DNA of 64,000 nucleotides, taken from assembly GCA_022059125.1 (NCBI GenBank), contig JAEUWY010000008.1, positions 1,426,001 through 1,490,000 of the forward strand. Reading direction: 5' to 3'. The stretch comes from Corynespora cassiicola. Taxonomy: Eukaryota > Ascomycota > Dothideomycetes > Pleosporales > Corynesporascaceae. Position 1 is the first letter of the stretch. Each line of letters begins with the position of its first letter. Position numbers and translations under genes: made by a program. Shown here one piece after another: positions 11,087 through 22,616 of the stretch. The notes beneath the pieces were generated by a model. It made no database searches. It saw only the letters and a list, made by a program, of their open reading frames with translations, and was not told where the DNA came from.

Positions 11087-12108
11087 ATGGCCTCTATCCA
11101 GTCCATCAAAGCAAATTGCCGGAAGGTAAGTGGTATTTTTTCTTCATCATGGAGAAGAGCTTGCCGATGACGAGTGGTTAAACTGCAATTGGACTTCAAC
11201 AAAATGACTGGACGCGGTGTGATTACTCTGAGGCAAATGTTTCCCTTTGATAGCTCGAGCTGCTATCCGTTTGGCCCACTGCTACCGTTGATGAGGCATG
11301 ACACATGTACTGACTTGTCCCAAGATCATGTGCATCGGCCGCAACTATGCGTAAGGCATCTTTCAATAACTCTTGTGAGGACCCAAGTGACTTACCTCGC
11401 GACCAGCGATCACGTTAAGGAGCTCAACAACAAGGCCCCCAAGCAGCCGTTTTTCTTCCTTAAGCCCCCTTCGGCCATCTTGCTTCCTGGTGCCGGCCCC
11501 GTCCTTCGTCCTCGTGGCGTTACCATGCACTACGAGGTCGAGCTCGGTCTGATCATGGGCAAGACGGTACGGGATTTGCACCCTGAGGATACTCAAGGTG
11601 CACTGGATGCAATTGAAGGTATATATTACGTTGATGATGACGCTAGATACACCGAGCTTTTGGTTGACAATCATTGATAGGATACCTCCTTGCTATCGAT
11701 ATGACGGCCCGAAATGTCCAAGATGAGGCGAAGAAGAAGGGATTGCCTTGGTCCATTGCCAAAGGTTTCGACACCTTTATGCCCATCAGCAACCTGATTG
11801 CAAAGTCGCGCATTCCCGACCCACAGAATGCTCATCTTTGGCTTAGCGTGAACAACGAAGTGAAGCAAGCTGACAACACGGAGCTGATGCTCTTCCGTAT
11901 CCCAAGGCAGCTTAGCGATATCAGCCGAGTAATGACCCTCGAAAAGGGTGATATTGTGTTGACTGGTACGCCAAAGGGGGTAGGACCAGTAAAGACTGGT
12001 GATATTATGAGAGCCGGCTTGAAGGTCAATGGCAAGGACATCGAAGAAGCGAACATCGAGGTGCCTGTGATAGACCGTGAGGGGCCGTATGAGTTCAAGG
12101 AAACTTGA
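11087..12108 (+). CDS. Fumarylacetoacetate hydrolase-family protein (FAHD1-like acylpyruvase)
   Basis: Four exons, 11087-11125, 11325-11350, 11407-11618 and 11681-12108, giving 234 residues. Exon 2 is only 26 nt and encodes IMCIGRNYA. Family signatures: CIGRNYADH, FFLKPPSA, HYEVELGLIMG with the metal-binding Glu-x-Glu, AIDMTARN with the metal-binding Asp, KGFDTFMPIS, and TGTPKGVGPVKTGD. FAHD1-type enzymes hydrolyse acylpyruvates and decarboxylate oxaloacetate, usually in mitochondria. No clear targeting presequence is seen in the short N-terminus (M-A-S-I-Q-S-I-K-A-N-C-R-K), although its basic, acid-free character is compatible with one. The length matches single-domain FAHD1 rather than true fumarylacetoacetase of about 420 residues. 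Its stop lies 51 bp from the stop of the convergent coiled-coil gene. Confidence 0.93.
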
Positions 12109-12159
12109 ATGGGTAACACCATCGAGGTTTCCCCTAAAATCAATAAATTTTACATCTTC

Positions 12160-13680
12160 TCACTCTACTCTTTCTGAACCCCGCGAACTGTGTTGAGAAC
12201 GACTTGTTTTGCCTTTAACCTTCTTGCGGACCTGTGAAGGAACTGGTTCCTTCTTCAGGTTACTCTTGCGAGTTGTGGTCGATGACTTGGAGGGGACCGG
12301 GGCTGGGCCAGGATTGGAATTCCACTGTGACAGCCGGCTTAGGTCCACCTTGAGAACAACGTTCAACTTTCGCTTGCTTGTCTCATCTTTGATGCGCACT
12401 TTTGTTTCGTTCTCAACCTGTTCATTGGCGGCAAGCCTCGATTTCTTACGGGATGTATTCAAAGAATTGCTTAACTGGTCGCGATAGAGTCCAATTTCTT
12501 TCCTCTTCTTTGTTCGGGACGGTTGACGTCTCAGTGGTTTTGGAGGGTTTATATTACCGGCAGCTGTCGGCTTTGGCTCCCTGAAAAAGTCACTTGTTTG
12601 TTTAAACACCTGGCACAATGGACTTTCTTACTTTTGTAACTCGCCTTGCGAATTTTCTAAAGGCTTTTCAGTCCTCGACGGGGCCATTGAATGATCTGTA
12701 GGTGGCTCGATGGAAAATTCATTGCCTGTCGCTCGAGTCTCTTGAGCCCCATGAATTGATTGTGGCGATCTACCTGTTGCTGGCGGATTCAGTCCCTGGA
12801 CTTCTCTAGACGATAAAAAAGTTGGTGAAGATGAGTCAAAATGGTTGACAATGGGCGATAGGTTCCATGAAAGCTTCTCGCGAGGAAGCCTCTGAGGACC
12901 CTTACGAGGAGGAGAGGGAGCCGAAGAACGTCGACTCTGTCTGGGTTCGTCAATGACTGAATGACCCTCAGCTGGGCGAAAAGATTCAAGGCGCGCAATA
13001 CGTTCTCGGAGTTCGTCATTGCTCTTCTGAACTACGGCACAATTCTCCTTGTATTCGCTGAGCTGTCTAGTAAGGGCGTCCACATTCGTTTGCTTCGATT
13101 TCAGCTTGTCTAACTCTTTTTGCATATGAGTCATTTTGATTTCTCCTTCGCTTAGAATTTTATCCATATCTTTCTGGGTAAGCATTCGTTTCTCCTTTTC
13201 CGTGTCGTATTTCTCCGTCACGTCGCGCGCCTGTTGTTCTAGCATTTTAACTTTCTCCGGCATTTCGCTCACATCATTTAGGAGACTAGCTTCATTCTCG
13301 ACTTTCAACAATCGCTGCTCCAAGGAATTCACCTTGTTAGGTAGCTTTTGCAAGCCCTCTAGCGATATCTCGGTCCGAGCGAGTCTTTCCCCGATAATCT
13401 TCAGCTGGGTATCATCGTTTTCGTCCTCAATAAGTGCATCGATGAGCTGCTTGATGTGCCTAACCTCATCGGATATGGAGTTCATCTTATTTTCTGCATC
13501 CTTGAATGTCTGGTGGTCCTCTTCACGCTTCTTGTCGCGGGCTAGTAGGAAGGCGTGCTGCTTCTTTACTTGATATGACCAGAGAAGAAGATTTCCGTAG
13601 TCATTAGAGGGTGTGGGGGTTTTGGTATCCTTGCTTTCTACGCGCCCCCCGCGTCCCGAGAGGTCCTTGAAGGATTGCAT
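12160..13680 (-). CDS. Coiled-coil protein of unknown function
   Basis: Two exons, 13680-12632 and 12580-12160, giving 489 residues; the 51-bp intron ends in TTTTTCAG. Residues about 40-230 are a long, highly charged heptad region (for example EQQARDVTEKYDTEKEKRM and LKSKQTNVDALTRQLSEYKE). After that comes a Ser/Pro-rich disordered part and a basic C-terminal half (SRTKKRKE, KKSRLAANEQ, VRKKVKGKTSR) that could be nuclear localisation signals. The composition suggests a structural or chromatin/spindle-associated protein, but no domain is recognised. The minus-strand frame is open upstream of the chosen ATG, so the N-terminus could be longer. Confidence 0.8.
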
Positions 13681-14216
13681 CGAAGGGCCAAAGACCGGAG
13701 AGTGGAACTGGTGTGGGGGTGGGTCTTGCCCAAGTGGTGAGGTGGTGGACGGAGTAGCTTTTAAGCGGAGCAGATGTGCAGTTGTGTAGTGGCCGGAACA
13801 AACGATTGAAGGAGTGATGAGTCTTACCCAGAGAAAGATAAGTCAATGAATCTAGCGATATTTATTCGCAAACGAGAAGTGATGGTGGTGGCTAATGAAG
13901 AAGGAACGTCCACCGCGCACCTTCCACAACAGACCACCACATGTAAATCCCCAAAAATCATAGAGGCCTTCTAAATTTGACGTCTAGAGTGTTTCAAGAA
14001 TTCTTGACAAACAGGTTTCGTATATCGTGTTTTCAGTCGGGTAGTGGCTTATGAGCTTTTGCTTCGTGACACCCCTTTGTTTGTACGTACACTTTGCTAG
14101 TGATCTATAAGCTCGAAAAGATGACAAACAAGTTCGTGAAAACAACGTCACGGAACCAAAACATAAGCTATAATGATCGAATTGAGATTATATTTCATTT
14201 GCCTACTGCGAGCCTT
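13681..14216. other. Intergenic with degenerate dispersed-repeat copy
   Basis: Between two minus-strand genes. The segment at about 14035-14085 (GTAGTGGCTTATGAGC... then TTCGTG, CCTTTGTTT) matches 19874-19920 with roughly four of five bases identical, and both are followed after 50-90 bp by an AACR-x-x-RCGGAACCA motif. No gene is supported. Confidence 0.5.
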
Positions 14217-16587
14217 TCAAAGACCAGCCCTCTTTGGGCCCTTGGGGACACCCTCTACGTCGTCCCTCTTCATGATTCTCACCTTGGTGTCCTTCTTAGT
14301 ACCGTCAGGCTCACTCGCCGAACCGCCCTCACTCTCTTTGGCTCGCTCCGCAACAGACTTGTCATAACTGCTGGGGTCAATACCCAAGATGCCGCCGACG
14401 TTGTTGCGATCGCCAGGGACGGAGAACTCGCGGAAAGCATAGCGCCATTCGTTGAGGAAGCCGCGGATAGCCTTGCCGACTTTGTCTTTACCGTTCTTTG
14501 AGTGATGCCCGGTACCGGTGATGGCATAGACGGGGCGGGAAGCTGTACTATGCTTGAGCAGTATGCCTTCTAGATAGGACACTGCTTCTTCTGGATGAAG
14601 ACCTAGAAAAGCATTAGAATGCCATGTATCAGTAGAAAAAGCCAATGAAGCTTACCATGGAGATCGACATAGAGTTCACGTGCATCAGGGCCATCATCTT
14701 TGTTTCGCTCCTCGTACAGATGGCGAGCAGCTTCACGGTGAGCTTCACGCATGAGGTTGTTCTCACTCTGTCCACGAAGACTCAGCGCTTTGGCGGCTCG
14801 GGAATCGCTGCGATTCCATGCTTGGGCGGCACTATTCGGTACGTTAGGGAAGAGCCTCAAGGTAGGTAACTTGAACTGGACATACCTCTGTAAAAACTTG
14901 TTCCTCAGGCTGCCATGCTTGAATGCTTCTGCACGTGCCTGTAAGTAGGCCTTATTTGCTTTGTCGCCAGTTTCTAGCCAAGGAATGTGTTGAGGGGCAG
15001 GGATCGCCTGGGCTGCAGCGCTATTCTCCCGAGAGCCATTAAAGCTCTTGGTGGGCCTCAAACCCTTGCGCAGCTGCGCCGGGCTAGGAGAAGGAGACAT
15101 GCGGACGACATCGGCCAGGTTGTTGGGAGTGGCGTGATCCTTGTTGTGTCCATGACCACCCCGCTTGCCATGGTGTCGTTTGCCGGACTTGGTAGCAGCA
15201 GCGGACCCAAGACTCGGAAAAGCCTCGTTATCATCGACAGCGGGGACGGAGGGTGTGTTGGCACGGGATACATGGCGGCTACCAGGTCGAGATTGTGGAC
15301 GACTGATGTTACCAGGCACAAAGGTGGGGAACGGACTTAAGCCTGGAGGAGGATGGGTCACGCCGCCGGTCAATCCATAGAGCTGTTCAAGAGAGACTGC
15401 CTCGGCAGCGGTAAGTTGGGGGGTATACTGAGGGGAACTGGTTGGCTGGAGAGATGGAAACGTTTCGTAGTCCTGCAACTGAAAGTTGGGAATAGCGGCG
15501 TGGACGGGGGGTGTGCCGGAGATGGCCATGCGCGCCATCAAGGCGGACGGATCATGGGAGAACAAGCATGTATCACCAGCAAGACAGTTACCGTTGAGGA
15601 AGTACCTGCATCAAGGGTCAGCATCTTGACTGACCAAACATCACAAGGTGGTACTCACTTGCAGAGGGTCTTGCTGGTATCATGGCTGAATCTACAATCG
15701 GCCCGGGCGCAGTGGCCAGTGGAAAGGAAGTACTTGCATACGATGTTGCTCTTCGTCTGGCCCGCAGGAGTGGCAGGTCGAATGGCCGGGCTCATGGACT
15801 TTCCGATGAGGTAGCTGGTTTGCTCGGGGAGGCCGGCCTGCTGGCCGTCGAGGGCCTGCGCGCCGGCGAGGGCAATGAGGGCAGCACTTAGGTCATATCC
15901 ATTGGCCTTGAGAGCCTCTTCAATCTCGTCATCAGAGCGGTCGTCCCTGAGGATAGACCGTAGCATGTCATATGGGCCCATGTCCATTGTTTGTGGCTGG
16001 ACCCATTCTGCTGCTGCCCCGTTGAGCGCGCCCTCCCCCAGGAAGGACGAGGATTCTGTGCTGAGGGCGTCATCGTTCACGAGCCAATCTACGGAATCGC
16101 TACCAAGGTCCCCATACAACTCAGCGTTGGAACCTGCGCCTTCGCTGAACTGATATGCGCTGAGGCTTGGGCTGTGGGGGATGTGTGGGCTGGAGAAGGC
16201 GAGCCGCGGGGAGGGGCGTGGGGAAGTGAAGGGCGACGCATTGGACGACTTTGCGCGCGAGAAGCCAGGAGGAGCAACGCCAAAGCCAGGCGGAGGGTGC
16301 ACCATCCTGGGGGAGTGACTGACAGGGGTCGGAGCGCGGTTGGCCTGCCACGGGGCCGGTGACGGACGACGGATGACAGTGTGACGACTGGGGGGAGGGG
16401 AGCTCGAGGAGCTGCCGGCGTCGCGATAGCGCCAGAGGCAGTCCAGGACAATGTTCTCGAGCGACTTGCCCGTGAGGCCCGTCTTCTCGCGCATCAGCTC
16501 TTCCAGCTTGTCCGTCTTGTCCTCCTCGTCCAGCGCCTCGTCCTGCAGGACGGGCAGAGCAGCATCGTAGAGATCGTCGGCGACCAT
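14217..16587 (-). CDS. CCCH zinc-finger, DUF1771 and Smr-domain protein
   Basis: Four exons, 16587-15659, 15605-14886, 14831-14656 and 14602-14217, giving 736 residues. Domains in order: an N-terminal helical segment (residues 1-55); a CUE/UBA-like segment near 205-245 (DMLRSILRDDRSDDEIEEAL); two adjacent CCCH fingers at about 290-330 (C-x8-C-x4-C-x3-H and C-x7-C-x5-C-x3-H), the second completed across intron 1; a Ser/Pro-rich linker; DUF1771 (AEAFKHGSLRNKFLQ through EAHREAARHLYEERN); and a C-terminal Smr domain (ELYVDLHGLHPEEAV, YAITGTGHHS). Smr domains are RNA or DNA endonuclease-like folds and CCCH fingers bind RNA, so a role in mRNA surveillance or decay is inferred, as for Cue2-type proteins. 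Intron 2 (14832-14885) is in frame and stop-free and easily mistaken for coding sequence. Confidence 0.92.
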
Positions 16588-17914
16588 TGCTGGCGGGTTG
16601 AATCAAGAACGAGCTCCGGGGAGGGAGTGTTGGTGTGTGTGTAGGTGGCGCGCGCAAGAAGGGGGGAGAGCAGCTGTCGGGGGGCCCGGTGGGTTTTGGG
16701 CTAATTAAAGACGGCGGGCGGTCGCAGAGAGGGACAGGCTGGGGCGCGATCGGACCCAAAGAAGCAAAGAGGGAGTGTCGTGTCGCAGGCGACAGCGAGC
16801 AAGGCCCGAGGGCGCGGCGGGCGCAGAGGGCACGGGGGTGAGCAGGGCTTGGTCGATGGGGAGGGCAGATGCAGAGGGAGCTCGTGAAGCTCGAGGTCCA
16901 GCCCTACCGCTACTACGAATGCGAAGGGTGACGGCCGGCAGCGTGTGGGGGATCCTATGCGGGAGCGGTTAGCTTGCACGGTCGCAGCGGGAGAGACGAC
17001 TGGGAAGTGCGCACCAGACGCTCAGCAGCGCTACATGGCCAGGACGCCCTGGGGAGGCGGCGGCGGCGGGTGGTGGGTGCGAGGGCAGAGGTGGGAGGGC
17101 AGGGCGGTGAGGAGGAAGAGTCGATGACGGGGCTCTTTGGGGTGCGCGCAGTCCACGGGTGAGGTGAGGCCGCCTCGCTCGCTCCGGGTCGCATTGCAAT
17201 GGCAGCCTCCCCATGGGCCGCCGTCCAAGGCAGCGGTCGTAGCCACAGCTGAGGCTCGCGTCACGTGCGACTAGACGTGCGCCAGAGGGCAACGCGCCCG
17301 GCGACGCAAGCAGTTAGCAGCAGCCAGCACCAGTCCTGGACCCTCAGCGCCGGGCAGCCAGGGCACATTGGACCCCGTCTGCCGGCGAGTGAAGAGCTGC
17401 TGCTGCACACGTCGGCATGCAACAGTGCAGAGGCCAGTCTCCGCTGTTCCTATGGTTGCGCCGTCTTCCCACAGTCTTCTCTCCCCGGCTCGGATGTCTA
17501 GCGTTTTTGTTCTACAACAGCCACTTACATGCTCTGTCGGGTCTGCAATCAACTCTCCCGAGTCGAAAAGGCCTTGTTGCGCTGGGCATCTGAGCTGGGG
17601 GAGGACTATACTGTACCTGTCCGTGTTGGCCCCGATCGGCCCCCGGCAGCCATTCATGCAGGTGAGGCGGCGGTGCTCGGGATGACGCTGACACTGAAAC
17701 GACGCTCCACGACGGCTAGTTACATGTCCTTCTGCCGCCGCCGCCTCGCCCTCTACCTGTGCCCTCTAGCCCTCGCTGCCTCTGCCTTGCCCCCGGAATG
17801 ACCGCGCCCGGCTGCCTTGCAATATCCCACCCGTAGACCCTCCGCGCCCTTTACCATTGTGTCCTCCACGCCCCTCCCGCCCGCCTTTCCGCCGCCTCCG
17901 ACGCCGACGCCGAC
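16588..17914. promoter_or_regulatory. Divergent intergenic region, Smr gene / TVP38
   Basis: 1.3 kb, GC-rich, between divergent start codons. It holds no supported gene. A copy of the degenerate dispersed repeat lies at 17470-17560. Confidence 0.4.
17470..17560 (+). repeat. Dispersed degenerate repeat, copy 1
   Basis: Contains CACAGTC, GATGTCTAGCGT, TCTA-x-x-ACAGCCACTT, GCTCTGTCGG, CTGCAATCAACT in order. The same ordered blocks occur at 23063-23150 and 23199-23280, so the unit is about 80-90 bp. It has no coding potential. Confidence 0.65.
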
Positions 17915-19119
17915 ATGCCAGCGGAGGATTATGACGCCCGCGCCCTGGCGCTACCTCTGGACCATGATGAACCCGCCGACAATCCTGCCTGGAGCCGAAG
18001 ATCAGCTTCATTCCGCCGCACCGACTCGTCGCACGCCTCGCAGAGGACCTCGCAGTGGACGCGCTATACACAATGGGCGGACAAGATGAACCGCCGAGCC
18101 ATGGGCCAGTACAACAAGCTGTCACCCGTGCAAAAGATACTGTTCATCGTCGGGGGCCTCACTGCCTTTGTGCTGTCCATATTGTTCTTGGTCTACAATG
18201 AGCGCATCTTCCACTCCATGCTGCCCGTCGCAAAGAAGTGGCGAGACATACCAGCCGGGTGGTTGATACTCTGGCTCCTCATATTTGTCGTATCCTTTCC
18301 TCCGTTGATCGGATATTCGAGCCTGTTGACGATAGCGGGCTTCGTCTATGGCTTTCCGAATGGGTACGTTCTTCACATGAAATCTCAAGAGTGCATGTAC
18401 TCGAGAACGACTACTGACAAACCTCCAGTTGGTTCATAGCTGCCACCGCAACAGTGTGCGGTAGCACCGCCGCCTTTATTCTCTCCCGCTCCTTGCTCAA
18501 GACCTACGTTCACCGCCTCGTTGCCAACGACAAGCGCTTTGCAGCTCTTGCCCTGACGCTTAAGCATGACGGCCTCAAGCTGCTCGTCATGATCCGCATG
18601 TGCCCCCTGCCATACTCCATCTCCAACGGCGCCGTCGCCACGTTTCCCACCGTACATTGGGCCTCTTTTGGTCTTGCAACCGCCATCGTTTCCCCGAAGC
18701 TAATGCTTCACATCTTCATCGGGTCACAACTAGAGAAGATTGCCGAGAGCGGCGGCAAGATGGACCCAGGGACGAAAGCCCTTAGCTACGTTAGTATTGG
18801 AATTGGCGCCGTGGCCGGTATCGCAACCGGGTGGTTCATGTACCAAAAGACCAAGGCCCGGGCCAGGCAGCTCGAGGCTGAGGAGCGCGCCGGTATTCGG
18901 CGGACTTCGATCGAGGACCTAGAGAATGACTATGCCGATGACCCGTCTGCCCTGGAGGCTGCTACCAACATCCGAGAAGATGATGACGATATCAGTCTTC
19001 GCTCGGGGTGGGGAGACGAATACCATGATGAGCCGACAGACACAGAAGATGCTTTCGAGATTCCGGATGATCCGTTCAGCTCCGGAGATGGTGATGAGGA
19101 TATCAGCGCAAGAAAATGA
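17915..19119 (+). CDS. TVP38: Tvp38 Golgi membrane protein (SNARE-associated / VTT domain)
   Basis: Two exons, 17915-18363 and 18429-19119, giving 379 residues. Hydrophobic segments: [19 protein letters not shown] (about 74-92), [18 protein letters not shown] (about 115-132), the VTT core with [16 protein letters not shown] across the intron, [17 protein letters not shown], and [22 protein letters not shown]-x-P is the family's re-entrant-loop signature. In yeast, Tvp38 is a late-Golgi (Tvg) compartment protein of the DedA/VTT superfamily, proposed to act in vesicle trafficking or lipid scrambling. The cytosolic C-terminus is strongly acidic ([19 protein letters not shown]). Convergent with ATP1 across 1.5 kb. 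Confidence 0.93.
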
Positions 19120-20603
19120 GCCATGTATAGATTAACTTGTCGACGTGGAGTCGTGTATTACTTGAATAGAAGAATTGAGGCCCCAATATCTCGGGCCTTG
19201 TAGATGACATGTCACTGTCGTATAGGATGTCGACGTGCTATTTCGCAGAAGGTGCCTTGAAATGTAAAACAGTATATCGTCGCTCCACATTCGCGTTCAT
19301 TTTAACCTTAGCCATTCAATAGTACAGAGACCCTTCCTACAGCATAATTACCTATTACTACCCTTTTGGTGGCCACTACAGCCCTATCCACACACGTTCA
19401 ATCAACGATTCGTAGCAGCTAGACTAAATCCACACTTGTCTGTTGTGGTGACAACTAATCAACTACCTGGGTAGCTATTCTAGGATCAGCCATTTCTTCC
19501 AAGGTACCTAGGTATTCTAGCTATGGCGTACTCCTTCCCTTAAGGGGGAGAGTACAAAAAAATCAAGAACGTGCGGTATATACGCTCTCTTGAGAAAAGA
19601 AGAAAATAGCGAAGAAGGTCATTGTGAGAATGTCGACCCCGGTGTTGAAGCCGCTGACCCCGTTGCGACTCCATTGCCTCCACGCTGAAATGTTTAAGAG
19701 TTGATCAATCAAACAGGGACCATGGAGTCTAAAATGCTCAAGTGAACAGACAAAACTCAGCTTTGGTGGAGAATCTGGAGACCTAAATTGTGTATGGGCT
19801 CCCACACAACGATACAAAAACGCTTTTCGCGTGATTCGATCGCTCGACATTGGCATATCGTATGTCTAGGCGAGGTAGTAGCTTATAAGCTTTCGATTCG
19901 TGGTACTCCTTCGTTTAAAAAGGGTATTCACGATGAACGACTCAACACAGCGGAACCAGGGAGTCTAAAAAGCAGCAAAATAGTGTGTCGGCTCCACAAT
20001 CCACTTTCCTAATTTAAAAAGCTGTCGCTCTAGAGTGTCAAGTTGTAGTTATGCCGGAATTATTAATTTTACAGCACTTCGTAAAGTGCTATGTCGGCTT
20101 CATATATTACTATGCTTGCTAGAATCTTAGAAAAAGCTTGAACAATCCTGCTAATACTCTAGCAGACGCCAATTTTTATTTAAACGCTTTATAATAACGA
20201 CATGCTACTTGAATAAAGTAGCATCAGGCCGGGTAAATGTTGTGTAGTCTCCACAACAACTTTTACCTGGGCAGGAAGTTGGAACATCACGCATCAAAAG
20301 CCAGTTGGACCATGTTAGATTGAACAGAGGAATGAAATTCGCATAAATACAGTATCTCACTGGGCCGCTCACGTCCACCAAATCAGAGAGGCGTATCGAC
20401 AGCTGACAAAAAGGAAATCGGAGAGGAAGGAGTTTTGGGGTGGATTTTGGCACCTCAGCTGACCTTTTCAAAGAGACTTCCATATTGAGACAGCTGATGG
20501 CGAGGACGCATCTTCTATTATACATCTATTCTCAAAATCCGATCAGCACATTTTGACCCGCAAGAACCATAGACAAGGGATTACCCACTCCTTAAGCCTT
20601 CGT
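19120..20603. other. AT-rich intergenic region with degenerate repeats and hairpins
   Basis: 1.5 kb between convergent genes, markedly AT-rich compared with flanking exons. It contains two or more degenerate dispersed-repeat copies (19868-20110). It also has two perfect short hairpins: AGCACTT-cgta-AAGTGCT at about 20075-20092 and TGCTACTT-gaata-AAGTAGCA at about 20203-20223. The short frames here do not resemble proteins. Confidence 0.5.
19868..20110 (+). repeat. Dispersed degenerate repeat, copies 2 and 3
   Basis: 19874-19920 matches 14035-14085. 19950-20010 contains GTCTAAAAAGCAGC, TGTGTCGGCTCCACAATCCACTTTCC, and 20030-20110 contains CTCTAGAGTGTCAAG, CACTTCGTAAAGTGCTATGTCGGCTTCA (read in order with gaps). 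Both follow the block order of the better copies at 23.1-23.3 kb. Confidence 0.5.
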
Positions 20604-22616
20604 TTACACGAAAGCCTTGGTGAAGCTGGTGGCAACGTCCCTCAGCTTGCCCTCGAGCTCCTTGCTAAGAGCGCCTTCCCGCTCGATCTGAGCAAGGAGG
20701 TCGGACTCGTTGGAGCGGAGGTGAGCGAGGAAGTCGGCCTCCCACTGAAGGACCTTGCTGACAGGGACGCTGTCGAGGATACCGTTGACACCGGCGAAGA
20801 TCAAAGGAACCATCTCGTTAACGGCCATGGGGGAGTACTGCTTCTGCTTGAGGAGCTCGGTAAGACGCTCACCACGGCTCAGGGTCTGCTTGGTAGCAGC
20901 GTCCAAGTCGGAACCGAACTGGGCGAAGGCAGCGACCTCACGGTACTGAGCCAAGAAGAGCTTCAGGGAACCGGCGACCTGCTTCATGGCCTTGAGCTGG
21001 GCAGCGGATCCGACACGAGAGACGGAAAGACCGACGTTGATGGCGGGACGGATACCCTTGTAGAAGAGCTCAGCCTCCAAGAAGATCTGGCCGTCAGTGA
21101 TGGAAATGACGTTGGTGGGAATGTAAGCGGACACATCACCACCCTGGGTCTCAATGACGGGAAGGGCAGTGAGGGAGCCACCACCAAGCTTGCTGTTCAT
21201 CTTGGCCGCACGCTCGAGAAGACGAGAGTGGAGGTAGAAGACGTCACCGGGGTAGGCCTCACGACCAGGGGGACGACGGAGCAGCAGAGACATCTGGCGG
21301 TAGGCAACAGCCTGCTTGGACAGATCATCGTAGATGATCAAAGCATGCTTTCCATTATCACGGAACCACTCGCCAATTGAGCATCCAGTGAAGGGAGCAA
21401 TGTACTGCAGAGGAGCGGCCTCGGAAGCAGTAGCAGCAACGACAATGGAGTACTTCATGGCGTCGTTCTCCTCAAGAGTCTTGACGAGCTGGGCGACGGT
21501 GGAACGCTTCTGACCAACGGCGACGTAGACGCAGTAGAGCTTCTTGGTCTCGTCGTTGCCGCTGTTCCAACGCTTCTGGTTGAGCATGGTGTCGAGAGCG
21601 ACGGCAGTCTTTCCGGTCTGACGGTCACCAATGATCAACTCACGCTGACCACGGCCAATGGGAACCATGGCGTCGACAGACTTGAGACCGGTCTGGACGG
21701 GCTGGTTGACGGACTGACGGGGCAGGATACCGGGGGCCTTGACCTGGGCACGGCGCCTCTCAGAGGTGTTGATGGGGCCCTTGCCGTCAATGGGGTTACC
21801 GAGAGCGTCAACGACACGTCCGAGAAGAGCCTCGCCGACGGGGACATCGACCTATTGCTGTTAGTTTGATGCGCTTGGCGCGAGTGGTGCTTCAACCTAC
21901 AATCTGACCGGTACGCTTGACGGTCTCACCTTCCTTGACGAGACGGTCGGAACCGAACAACACAACACCGACCTGGCCGGCTTCCAAGTTCATGCACATG
22001 CCCTTGACACCGGAGGCGAACCTGTGTTCCGCAGTCAGCTTGACGGTTCCTGTTTTGCCAAGACCATATGGAAAATAACGTACTCAACGAGCTCCTCGGC
22101 CTGGACATTGCTCATGCCGTGAACACGGGCGATACCGTCACTAGTGACCCAATGTTAGCTTCCGATGATTCCCGCGATGATTGCGATTGATGTTGGGATC
22201 GGCGTACCCGACGGAGAGAACACGTCCAGTCTCAGCGAGACCGGCCTCCTCCTGGACACCGCGGATCCTCTGCTCGAGGATGGTGGAGACCTCGGTCGGG
22301 GCGGCTTTGGCTTCGGCGGCATAGCTGCGAACCTGCTTGGAGGCGTTGTTCCAGACAGCAGGGGAGCGGGCCTGAGAAAAATCCGTCAGTACGTTGGCCT
22401 CGGTAGAGGGTCCAGCGCAGCAACACCAGTCGCATCAACGAAGCTTCATTGCAATCCCAATGGCATCGGGATCAGCTCCAAGAAGCTGCAGATGATGGCA
22501 GGATGGCTGGCGGGCGCAATTGGAGTCGAGTTGGATGGACTTACCGATGCAATTCTGCCCTGAGCAGAGATTGCAGCGACCCGGCGGCTCGACTGGCGGA
22601 TGGCTCTTGAGAACAT
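20604..22616 (-). CDS. ATP1: Mitochondrial F1F0 ATP synthase subunit alpha
   Basis: Five exons, 22616-22545, 22371-22208, 22140-22084, 22021-21901 and 21851-20604, giving 553 residues, the normal fungal length. Subunit alpha forms the alpha3beta3 head with the beta subunit and carries the regulatory nucleotide sites. The N-terminus ([12 protein letters not shown]) is a classic Arg-rich mitochondrial presequence. Signatures: [21 protein letters not shown], Walker [45 protein letters not shown], and the alpha-subunit signature [17 protein letters not shown]. The last exon, three quarters of the protein, is uninterrupted; the introns cluster in the 5' quarter, as usual for highly expressed fungal genes. 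All splice sites are GT-AG. Confidence 0.97.

Noticed and set aside
20553..21380. 275-codon plus-strand frame rich in Leu/Gly/Glu
   Set aside because: Antisense to the ATP1 final exon; codon bias of a highly expressed gene keeps the opposite strand open.
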